From UBA4132 sp037133675 (lineage in GTDB: Bacteria > Pseudomonadota > Gammaproteobacteria > Methylococcales > Methylomonadaceae): a DNA stretch of 64,000 bases. The translations under genes were made by a program, and so were the position numbers. The notes under the pieces are model-generated. The model worked only from the letters and a program-made list of their open reading frames with translations, did not search any database and was not told where the DNA came from. The first letter of the stretch is position 1, and every line of letters starts with the position of its first letter. The stretch spans positions 12,406-76,405 of the forward strand of contig JBAXNR010000007.1 of assembly GCA_037133675.1 (NCBI GenBank). Direction: 5' to 3'. Shown here one piece after another: positions 53,829 through 62,500 of this stretch.

Positions 53829-54084
53829 AGAATATGATTTTACTAATGCCAAACGCGCTCATGAAGTACCACATCTGGCACAATTACAAACTGAACACGG
53901 CGGTAAATCGCGTATTACCATGCGCGTTGATAATGACACTCTGGCAATTTTTAAAGCGCGGGCGGAAATTAACGGCGGTAGTTATCAAACTTTGATGAAT
54001 GAGGCATTAAGACAGTTTGCTCAGGGTTTGACCTTGGCTGATGTGGTACGCGAAACCATTAAACAGGAGTTGCATCGTGTTTAA
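53821..54084 (+). CDS. brnA: BrnA-family antitoxin
   Basis: 87-residue antitoxin and autorepressor, with a C-terminal ribbon-helix-helix-like DNA-binding region (ITMRVDNDTLAIFKARAEINGGSYQTLMNEALRQF) typical of BrnA. Overlaps the toxin gene, which should keep the two in balance. It is expected to repress the promoter at 53529. Confidence 0.85.
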   Translation: MNKEYDFTNAKRAHEVPHLAQLQTEHGGKSRITMRVDNDTLAIFKARAEINGGSYQTLMNEALRQFAQGLTLADVVRETIKQELHRV

Positions 54085-54169
54085 CGATACACAGCACAGC
54101 TAACAATTTTGTCAATCCAGACAACAGCGCGAAAGTTAAGTTACACTGTATTTTTATTTTTGATGGATC

Positions 54170-55360
54170 ATGACCATGAGCGCACCGCACAGTTACTCCA
54201 AACGAATTTTATTAGCCGTAAGCGGGATGTCGCCGCAAATTGTCACTGAAACGTTGTATGCCTTGACCGTTGCCGAAAAAGACCAGCCGTTTATTCCGAC
54301 CGAAATTCATTTAATCAGCACAACGACAGGCAAAAATAGAGCGGTGTTGGAACTACTCCATCCGCAAACGGGTAAGTTTCATCTGTTATGTCAAGATTAT
54401 GGTCTGAAAGGCATACAGTTTTGTGCAGAGCAGATTTATGTGATTCCCGATAAACATGGTGTGTTACTCGATGATATTAAAACTCCCGAAGAAAATGAAG
54501 CTGCGGCGGATTTCATCACTCAAAAAGTCAATGAATTAACCCGTGATACCGACAGCGCGTTACACGTTTCCATTGCGGGTGGACGTAAAACAATGGGCTA
54601 TTATTTGGGCTATGCCTTGAGTTTGTTCGGACGCGCTCAAGATCGCTTGTCTCATGTCTTAGTTACAGCCAATTATGAAGGCTTACCCGCATTTTTTTAT
54701 CCCACGCCAGAAAGCCACGTTATCTATGACCGCGATAAAAATCCGTTGGATACCAACGCGGCAGAAGTGATTTTAGCCAGTATTCCGTTTGTGCGCTTAC
54801 GCACAGGTTTACCGAATTTTTTACTGGAAGGGTCTGCCAGTTTTAATGACAGTATTCGCTTTGCTAGAACGGTTGAAGCCGATCCGCTGCTGGAAGTGGA
54901 TTTGGTAAAGAAGTGTTTGACTGCCAATAGTATCGCTGTGCCATTAACAGATATTAATTTTGCGTTTTATCTGTGGATGATTCAGGAGACGGTTTTTAAA
55001 GACAGCGCGATTAAACGTCCAGCACCGCGATTACTTCATCTCGATAAAAATAATATGATTAATTGTGCTGATAGTTTTTTGGAATGCTATAAAAACTTGT
55101 TTGGAGATGAGAAAGAGCAAGATAAAACCGAGAGGGCTTTAACTGAAGAAAATCTGACTACCAAAAAAAAGGGAATGGCTTCAGCATGGCTATCAGATAG
55201 AGTCACGGCAATTAAAAACTCTTTTGAAAAAGCCTTAGGCAGTCATGGAGCGCAACCATTTTTAGTGCTTAAAGAGGGGAAAAACAATCATAAAACTTAC
55301 TCACTTACTTTAACCGAGCAACAAGTCATAGGCTTTACACCCGCTGATTGTGATGGATAA
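54170..55360 (+). CDS. NE0113-family CRISPR-associated CARF protein (ring nuclease type)
   Basis: 396 residues. The opening ILLAVSGMSPQIVTETLYAL is the signature of the NE0113 family, with STTTGKNRAVLELL, the CARF-type loop LHVSIAGGRKTMGYYLGYALSLFGRAQDRLSHVLV, and FFYPTPES. This family is annotated as a CRISPR-associated ring nuclease related to Csm6 CARF domains. The C-terminal 200 residues are helical with no HEPN RxxxxH that I can find, so it is more likely a cA4 sensor or degrader than an RNase. ATG 54176 has a better-spaced GATGGA than ATG 54170. It lies beyond the array, downstream of brnTA. Confidence 0.82.
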   Translation: MTMSAPHSYSKRILLAVSGMSPQIVTETLYALTVAEKDQPFIPTEIHLISTTTGKNRAVLELLHPQTGKFHLLCQDYGLKGIQFCAEQIYVIPDKHGVLLDDIKTPEENEAAADFITQKVNELTRDTDSALHVSIAGGRKTMGYYLGYALSLFGRAQDRLSHVLVTANYEGLPAFFYPTPESHVIYDRDKNPLDTNAAEVILASIPFVRLRTGLPNFLLEGSASFNDSIRFARTVEADPLLEVDLVKKCLTANSIAVPLTDINFAFYLWMIQETVFKDSAIKRPAPRLLHLDKNNMINCADSFLECYKNLFGDEKEQDKTERALTEENLTTKKKGMASAWLSDRVTAIKNSFEKALGSHGAQPFLVLKEGKNNHKTYSLTLTEQQVIGFTPADCDG

Positions 55361-55400
55361 ACGCACGAATCGGTAATATCGCCAAAGCAGTTTGACTCAG

Positions 55401-55436
55401 CTACTGGGTAATATTTCTTTTCCCCAGTAGTTTTTT
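55401..55436 (+). terminator. Rho-independent terminator after the NE0113-family gene
   Basis: CTACTGGG ... CCCCAGTAG followed by six T. Its arms match those of the stem at 20660-20695, so both may come from one repeated stem family. Confidence 0.85.
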
Positions 55437-55482
55437 GCATAACAATACAGATATATTCACCACCACCCGCGATTGTATTTTT

Positions 55483-55677
55483 CTAAAAACAAAAAAAGGG
55501 CTATTTTCGCGCCCGCGAAAATAGCCCTTTTTTATTGCTCAGTTTTTTCAAGCAATGAATTTTCTGATACATGAAAATCAGTAGACTTGTATTATTTGCC
55601 GCCTATTAAAACCTACGCTAATTCTGTGATATGGGTTGCTGGATTATTATCACTAGCCCGCTTCATTCAGCAACTTA
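55483..55677. repeat. Left copy of a ~194-bp direct repeat, with a resolvase 3' remnant
   Basis: This stretch is repeated at 63351-63543 with a few percent mismatch and a 2-base length change in an A run. It starts CTAAAAAC, includes the palindromic terminator and ends with the last codons of a serine resolvase on the minus strand (KLLNEAG then stop, versus KLLNEVG in the intact copy). Identity stops after CAACTTA. The left copy is therefore a truncated resolvase tail. The rest of the gene-free region 55361-55770 holds only the terminators. Confidence 0.85.
55498..55527. terminator. Bidirectional terminator built on dispersed palindrome copy 6 (55504-55521)
   Basis: The 18-bp palindrome TTTTCGCGCCCGCGAAAA is extended to a perfect 14-base stem (GGGCTA...TAGCCC) with an A run on the left and a T run on the right. 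It should stop transcription from both sides. Confidence 0.85.
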
Positions 55678-55770
55678 GTTACGATTCATTTCAAAGCAGG
55701 CAAGGACATGAAAGATCGTGTCAATGCCGCTAGTCATCAATGTGACATCATTGAATGACAGTTTTGGCGT

Positions 55771-56493
55771 TTATCCATGCAGCATTGACAAGATCAAAAA
55801 CAGCAGGAAACCGATAAAAAACGTTGCCGTAATATAAGCATTATCTGGTAATTTATGGGCTTCGTGTAGTAACTCTTCTGTGACCAGATAAAGTAATGAC
55901 GCTAAGCCAAATGCCAGTAATAACGGAATGCTACTACTTGGAATAAATTGTATGAGTAAATGACTCAACACCGCACTGATTACCACAATAGCGGCTAACA
56001 GCATAATAATCAGGATACTGGTGATTTGATGGAGCTTCGTTAGACTCAAGCTAACTGATAATGCCAGTCCTAAAGAAAACATTTCCAAGCCTAAAGCAAT
56101 CGTTAAAAACTGCCCAGCCTGTTCGTTAGCCGCAAAACTAACTCCAATTAAAAAGCCATCTACAATCACATCGACACCCACCGCTCCAAGCATGGCGATA
56201 GGTATTTCAACGTGTTCCTGTTGATGCTGATTAGCTTCTACTTTCTCTGCATAAGCGCGAATAAGGAGCATAAGAAGTACGCCACAGCTAAATCCAATGG
56301 CAACCTCATAAGGTTCATGACTTTTACTAATGCCTGGTAATAAATCCACAGCGACCACCGCAAAAACCACCCCAGAGGTAAAATGCTGGATCACAGAACG
56401 CCATGTATTTGAGGGTTGTCGGATTTTTGCAACGATTCCGCCGAGGATGAACGTTACAAAGGGGATAAGGGCATAGAAAAAAACAGATTGCAT
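55771..56493 (-). CDS. ZIP-family metal transporter
   Basis: About 240 residues from ATG 56493 (MQSVFFYALIPF), which starts directly with membrane helix 1; the frame extends 44 residues upstream but that part is not membrane-like. Eight hydrophobic helices. The ZIP metal site is visible in FTSGVVFAVVAVDLLPG, in helix 4 GVDVIVDGFLIGVSFAAN, and in helix 5 TIALGLEMFSLGLALS. TEELLHEAH near the C-terminus adds metal ligands. The substrate is probably zinc or another divalent cation. It points toward the left direct repeat and is divergent from the conflict operon. Confidence 0.82.
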   Translation of the reverse strand: MQSVFFYALIPFVTFILGGIVAKIRQPSNTWRSVIQHFTSGVVFAVVAVDLLPGISKSHEPYEVAIGFSCGVLLMLLIRAYAEKVEANQHQQEHVEIPIAMLGAVGVDVIVDGFLIGVSFAANEQAGQFLTIALGLEMFSLGLALSVSLSLTKLHQITSILIIMLLAAIVVISAVLSHLLIQFIPSSSIPLLLAFGLASLLYLVTEELLHEAHKLPDNAYITATFFIGFLLFLILSMLHG

Positions 56494-56769
56494 AGATTGA
56501 AATTCTCTTAAGGGGCTATGAACTAGCGGAACAGTTTGTCGAATATTAACACTATAATGGGTTCGACTCAGCATTCGGCATATAAACCCCGTTAAGGATT
56601 CAACAATCATTAGCTCCAATGGCACAATATTTTTAAGCGTAAATCAGCTTGAATGACAGTTTAAAGAGGAACAGTTATGAGCAAGCTATTTGTTATTGGT
56701 TTATCATTCACACACTAGCCGCTAGCCATATTTAAACAAAAACTTATCACTTTCAACTGGAGCAAGAAC

Positions 56770-57081
56770 ATGACAGATAATACAACCCTCGAACTCGCCG
56801 ATGTCATTACAGCATTACGCAAAGAACTCATCAAAGCACAGCAAGACGGCGACGGTGAAAATATTCGTTTTAATGTCAATAATGTGGAGGTTGAATTAGA
56901 AACGGTGGTAACAAAAGAAGCCGATGGAAAACTGGGCATGAAATTCTGGGTAGTGGAAGCCAATGCAGGCGGCAAATATCAAAATGCGTCAAAGCAGAAA
57001 ATTAAACTCACTCTACAGGCAGTGACTGTTGATCCAGTGACTGGTGTGGAAAAAAATATGCAATTGTCCGACGAGGAATAA
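56770..57081 (+). CDS. Trypco2-type protein (trypsin-coupled conflict domain)
   Basis: A 103-residue single-domain protein: an N-terminal helix (LELADVITALRKELIKAQQDG) then a beta-rich part (IRFNVNNVEVELETVVTKEADGKLGMKFWVVEANAGGKY and KIKLTLQAV). This is the pattern of trypco2 proteins, which neighbour trypsin-like proteases in NTP-dependent conflict systems. Its molecular role is thought to be that of an adaptor or sensor next to the protease. It starts the operon and is four bases from the protease gene. A 13-codon frame with a good ribosome site (56677-56718) lies just upstream. Confidence 0.75.
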   Translation: MTDNTTLELADVITALRKELIKAQQDGDGENIRFNVNNVEVELETVVTKEADGKLGMKFWVVEANAGGKYQNASKQKIKLTLQAVTVDPVTGVEKNMQLSDEE

Positions 57082-57084
57082 TGA

Positions 57085-58578
57085 ATGGAGAGTTCGCTGA
57101 TTGCGAAAGTATTAGTGCCTAAAACCAATGGAAAAAATGCCATAGGAACTGCTTATCCAATTAGCAAAAACTTAATTATTACCGCGCGTCATGTGGTTGA
57201 TTTTCCAGATCGTGATGTCAGTAACCCCATTAGTATTATTTGGACAGATATACTCGATAGTAACAAAAAACCTTATAGCGTTGAAGTTTCGCAATTAAAT
57301 ATCCTGTTTAATGGCGGTAAAACGTACGATATTGTTCTTATTCGTTGCGATATACCAATACAAGTCCATTCGTCATTGCCAATTTCGATAGGACAACACC
57401 CTGCGGAATATGAAAAGTGGAAAAGTATGGGCTATCCACACATTGGTAAAGAAGCAGATGGTTCGCGTCATAAAGTTTCAGCAATGGGCGAAATTTTCCC
57501 ACCCGATACATCCAGTCCTATTCTCGATTTAGAATCCAAAGGCGATGCGAAAGAAAAGGAAGGTTGGCAAGGTATTTCAGGTGCGCCTGTTTTTGTTGGC
57601 AATACCTTGATTGCGGTGATAACGCATACCCCCAATGATATTAATGAGCGGCTAAGAGCCATATCAATCGCTTATTTATTGCAACATGAACCAGCATTCA
57701 AAGAGTTAATCTACGGCAGCTCACACAAAAATAAATACTCCGCAGACCCTTCATTTTTGCCTTATCTACTGGATCGAGAGCCACAAGAAAACACCCTGAT
57801 AGATACCATTGCCCAATACGACAGTTTTAACAAGCCTTTACTTTGCATTGTCAGTGGTGCTTATGATGATTGTTGCAGTGAAAAATTTGTACAACGTATT
57901 GCCCGTCGTGTTTTACCACAAGTTCCCTCAACAAAAGATCAACTCAAAGATGATAATTATTGTATTTCTTTTGTGAAAACGGGAGATTTTAAAAACAAGG
58001 AACAATTACACGCCAATATACAACGAAGCTTGGGAGAATCTTTTGCCCAAAACAGGATAGCAAAGGTTGAAGAAATTAAAAAAGGGTTTCTGGAGCAGCG
58101 CAGACCTGTTTTACTTTATGCGGCGTTATCCACTGAAGATTGTCAAAACTGTGATGGTGTAAAAACCTTGCAACATTTTTTAAGTTTTTGGCAAGACTGG
58201 CAGATTGAGCAACAACCCCATTATCTAATTTTTGTTTGCCTGTTTTTTTATTATCAACCACAGGAAAGTAATTTTTTGTCTCGGTTGAGAGGCAAAAAGG
58301 ACTTAAATAGTCAAATTGAACAAAGTTTGCCAAACTTAAATTCTGAACACTGCAAAATATTACCCAAGTTAGAACCGATAAAAGATAAGCATATAGAAGA
58401 ATGGTCAGATACAGATTATGTGCGCAATTTCTTCAACCGCTCTATTTATAATGAGGATGAAAGTTTCCGTAAAGAGATAAAAAAGATTTATGACGAACAA
58501 AAAACTAAAGAAATAGCACTAGGCTATTTAGCCAGAAAATTAATCCCTGTTTTACAAAAACTTGCACCTAAATCATGA
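57085..58578 (+). CDS. Trypsin-like serine protease with C-terminal STAND-like region
   Basis: Predicted effector protease of the conflict system, 497 residues. The trypsin-fold domain (1-215) has His36 in ITARHVV, Asp82 in YDIVLIRC and Ser165 in GISGAPVF, a complete triad. The C-terminal half (about 245-497) begins LLCIVSGAYDDCCSEKFVQRIARRVLP, resembling a STAND or inactive-STAND NTPase fold without a clear P-loop, and probably couples the protease to the ATPase. There is no signal peptide, so it acts in the cytoplasm. Its stop overlaps the MoxR start (ATGA). Confidence 0.82.
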   Translation: MESSLIAKVLVPKTNGKNAIGTAYPISKNLIITARHVVDFPDRDVSNPISIIWTDILDSNKKPYSVEVSQLNILFNGGKTYDIVLIRCDIPIQVHSSLPISIGQHPAEYEKWKSMGYPHIGKEADGSRHKVSAMGEIFPPDTSSPILDLESKGDAKEKEGWQGISGAPVFVGNTLIAVITHTPNDINERLRAISIAYLLQHEPAFKELIYGSSHKNKYSADPSFLPYLLDREPQENTLIDTIAQYDSFNKPLLCIVSGAYDDCCSEKFVQRIARRVLPQVPSTKDQLKDDNYCISFVKTGDFKNKEQLHANIQRSLGESFAQNRIAKVEEIKKGFLEQRRPVLLYAALSTEDCQNCDGVKTLQHFLSFWQDWQIEQQPHYLIFVCLFFYYQPQESNFLSRLRGKKDLNSQIEQSLPNLNSEHCKILPKLEPIKDKHIEEWSDTDYVRNFFNRSIYNEDESFRKEIKKIYDEQKTKEIALGYLARKLIPVLQKLAPKS

Positions 58579-59534
58579 ATTATCCTTACTATTCCAGCCA
58601 ACGTCTCACGCCGCCAGACCAACCTGTACAACTACCTGCGCCAGATTATGAAAATAAAATGAATGACCCCAAAGGTTATTTACCAGATGAAGATTTGGTG
58701 GCGGCCGTCAATGTGGCATTAATGCTGGGTAAACCATTACTACTAACAGGTGAGGCAGGTACTGGAAAAACCCAGTTGGCTTATCATCTAGCCTATCAGT
58801 TAGGACTTCCTAGCCCACTAAAATTTGAAACAAAATCTAACAGCAGTTCAAAAGACCTGTTTTATTATTACGACCACCTGCGCCATTTTCAATCCGCGCA
58901 AACCAAAGTGGGATCACAAAACAGTCAAGATTACATTACTTACAATGCCTTAGGTCTGGCAATTTTACGCGCAAACCCTTATGACAAAATCAAACAGTGG
59001 GTTAATCAGGCGTTTGAACAACACACAGCCACTCGTTCAGTGGTGCTGATTGATGAAATAGACAAAGCTCAGCGTGATTTTCCTAACGATATTCTGAATG
59101 AAGTCGAGGGTATGTATTTTAAAATTCCAGAGTTAGACAATGCAAAAATAGAGGCGGATAAAGCCATGCGCCCCGTTGTAATCTTGACCAGTAATTCTGA
59201 AAAACATCTACCTGCCGCCTTTTTACGTCGCTGCGTCTATTATCACATTCCTTTTCCTGATGACGATCGACTGAAAAAAATTATTGAACAACGTTTTGGA
59301 AAACCCGCTTTTCTAGCGGAAGCATTAAAGATTTTTAATAGCTTGCGTAAAAGTAGCTTGCAAAAAAAACCAGCGACCGCTGAATTTCTGGATTGGTTAC
59401 AGGTATTAACAGAGCAGTATTCAGAACAGAAAAACCTATTGCAAGATAAACAGGCATTAAAAAACACCCTGTTTGTGCTGGTGAAAACTCAGGAAGACCG
59501 CGATATTGCCTATCAACTGATTGACAAATTGTAG
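58575..59534 (+). CDS. MoxR-type AAA+ ATPase
   Basis: 319-residue AAA+ ATPase, the NTP-dependent core of the conflict system. Walker A GEAGTGKT (59-66), Walker B VVLIDEIDKA near 152-161, sensor 1 ILTSNSEKHLPAAFLRRC with an arginine-finger-like RR. The central insert FETKSNSSSKDLFYYYDHLRHF is MoxR-like. Family ATPases often remodel a partner carrying a vWA or vWA-like module, here perhaps the N-terminus of the next protein. Overlaps the protease gene by ATGA and lies 20 bases before the sensor gene. Confidence 0.9.
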   Translation: MNYPYYSSQRLTPPDQPVQLPAPDYENKMNDPKGYLPDEDLVAAVNVALMLGKPLLLTGEAGTGKTQLAYHLAYQLGLPSPLKFETKSNSSSKDLFYYYDHLRHFQSAQTKVGSQNSQDYITYNALGLAILRANPYDKIKQWVNQAFEQHTATRSVVLIDEIDKAQRDFPNDILNEVEGMYFKIPELDNAKIEADKAMRPVVILTSNSEKHLPAAFLRRCVYYHIPFPDDDRLKKIIEQRFGKPAFLAEALKIFNSLRKSSLQKKPATAEFLDWLQVLTEQYSEQKNLLQDKQALKNTLFVLVKTQEDRDIAYQLIDKL

Positions 59535-59554
59535 GGCTGTTTTCACAAGTCACT

Positions 59555-62500
59555 ATGCCACAATCAAACAGCACTCCACTGGAGCAACTACTCACCGCGT
59601 TACCGCCGTTTATTAACAGACTGCAACGCGAAGGCTTTAATATTGGAGTGGATAGTTATGGTGATGTTCACAACTTGCTACTGACTTTAGTAGCAGAAGG
59701 GCAATTACCCGATGATTTTAGCCAGTTACGCCCCTTAATTGCCCCTGTTCTTTGCTGTTCTGAACAGGAGCAAGAACGTTTTAAGCACTATTTTTCAGAT
59801 TGGCTACAGGTTTTACAGCCACAAACGCCAACATCGCCAATTGTTACAGAGCTTAAAAAGCTTGAACAGGAACACAAAACAACCAAGCGATCATTTATTG
59901 TTTTGGGGGTACTGGTATTCCTGTTAGTCGGTCTGTGGAGTACACCTTATGGCACTTATCTAGGTGAGTTAATCAGCGTTCAGTTGTTTGAAAAATATCA
60001 TCCGCAACCAGATGATAGTATTTTTGTCATTCCTAAACCTGACACGCCAAAAGCTGAACCTGTCAAACCACAACAAATTCAAATCAATGATCCACTGATT
60101 ACTATCGAAATACCAAAACCCACTTTCTCCAATCTCGATAAAGTAAAACTTGCCCTGTCAGCGTGTATAGCGGTTTTGTTTTTAATGTTGCTTTGGTATC
60201 TGGTTCGTTATAAACGCTTACAACGTTTTTTAAAACGCCATCAAGCCGAACAGCCGCCTGATATGGAGACGTTTTTTTTAAACAATCAACAACAAAACCT
60301 CTATTCGTCCGTTGCATTTGCGCGTACTGCTCAACAGTTGCATAAACATCGGGAAATAGACGCACATTTTCTGGCTGTAGAAAGCACAGTAAAACGCTCT
60401 ATTCAGCAAAACGGTTTTTATACCCCAGTTTACCAAGCGATTAAAGCATTGCCCGAATATCTGGTGTTGATTGATAAAGCGCATCTTAACGATCAGCTCA
60501 GTCAGTTTGTCGATACCTTGTTAAAACAACTGGATGATTTTGGGCTATTTATCGAAAAATATTATTTTGATACCGATCCACGTCGTTGTTATTCCCCGCG
60601 TCAACCAAACAAACTTCACCGCTTGGAAAGTTTGCAAGGCTTGTATGCCAACCATCGTTTAATCATTTTTTCTGAGGCTAGGCATTTTGTTGACCCTATC
60701 AATGGCAAACTCTATCGCTGGTTAGATCAACTTCATGACTGGCAAAATCCGTTTCTATTCACACTGGACTCTGCCAACCATTGGGATTATTACCAACAAC
60801 AACTGCATGAAGCAGGGTTTGTGGTGTTAGCGGCTGGACAAAAAGGCTTAGAAGACTTGGTCAGCTATATTTCTGCGGACATAACCGCAATAGAAAACAA
60901 CCCAGAAACCGAAGCGGATGACTATCCAATTCTATTAAGACAAAGCCCTAGACAATTTTTGGAGCGTCACGCACCTGATACTGAAACCATTAATGACTTA
61001 GTGCAGCAGTTAGCGGATTATTTACAACCAGAAGGTTTTAACTGGTTGGCAGCCTGTGCGGTTTATCCTGAATTACACTGGCAGTTGACCTTATATTTGG
61101 GAAAAAACGACGCACAAAAAACACTGAATGAAGCCTTATTACTGCGGTTAGCGCGTTTGCCTTGGTTGCGCTTTGCTTATATGCCCGACTGGTTACGCGA
61201 GGTCTTATTATCCAGACTGACCCAAAAAGAAGAGCGAACCATTCGGCAACACTTGGAAACTTTATTGTTAAAGGGAATAACTGAACCTAAAGGCAGTGCG
61301 GATGATTTTAGTTTAAGCGTTGCCAAAAATTCACCACTTTTAGCGGTCATGCGTGATGTGTTATCTGTTTGGCACAAGAAAAGCTCTTTCAATGATACCA
61401 TGCAGGATTATGTATTTCAGTCATTCATGGCAGAGCGATTAGCGGTTAAATTACCGAAATTATTAAATCAACGCTGGTTGCGCTTTGGCTTGCTGGAAAA
61501 AATCCGTTTGTTATTGCTGTTAATCACCTTATCAGCAACAGCTTTGATAGGAGTCTATGTCAATCAGCCTGAACCCGTCGCACCACTTCCTGCTACAGAA
61601 GACACGCCCAAATCAACACTACCATTACCAGCGATGGTTTCTATTACAGGCGGCTGTTTTCAAATGGGCAGTCCTGAAACAGAAGCGGAAAGATCGGATG
61701 ATGAACAGCAGCACAAGGTTTGTGTGGATGATTTTCAACTGGGTCAAACTGAAGTTACCCAACAGTTATGGCAAGCGGTGATGGGTAATAATCCTTCCAG
61801 TTTTAAAGGTGATGATTTGCCAGTTGACAGTGTCAGTTGGAACGATGCTCAAGCGTTTCTTAAAAAACTGAATCAATTGACGGGTAAAAACTATCGTTTG
61901 CCAACGGAAGCAGAATGGGAATATGCCGCCCGCGCAGGAACGACCACGCCGTTTTCCTTTGGTGACAACATCACACCTGAACAAGTCAATTACAATGGTA
62001 ATTATCCCTATAACAACGCTAAAAAAGGTTTATCTCGTGAAAAAACTGTTGCCGTAAAATCCCTGCCGCCGAATGATTGGGGCTTGTATGAAATGCACGG
62101 CAATGTTTATGAGTGGTGCAATGATTGGTATGGTGACTATCCGAGTGAAGCTGTTACTAATCCTAAAGGTGCAACTGACGGCACGTCGCGGGTGTTGCGC
62201 GGCGGTTCTTGGTTCTACTTTGCGAGGTTCACTCGTTCTGCTTTCCGTTCCCCCTACTCGCCTGTTAATCGCAACCTCGACTTCGGCTTCCGTTTTGCCC
62301 TAGGTCAACAGGCTAAGCCAGAGCGAGCAGCAGCTTCTGCTCAGGCTCGTGCCGTCGCGTCGCGGAGCAGCGACAGCGCGAGTCAGAGTGGAAGCCAGCC
62401 AGCACAAACAATCACCGTTTCAATCCCCAAAATGGTAGCTATCAAAGGCGGTTGTTTCCAAATGGGCAGTCCTAAAACAGAAGTGGAAAGACAGGATGAT

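Noticed and set aside
55752..56663. 14-base direct repeat TTGAATGACAGTTT on both sides of the ZIP gene
   Set aside because: Too short and AT-rich to support a mobile element; no inverted ends found.
56677..56718. 13-codon frame with a good ribosome site (MSKLFVIGLSFTH) before the trypco2 gene
   Set aside because: Could be a leader peptide or a truncated start, but there is no attenuator structure or repeated regulatory codon to support it.
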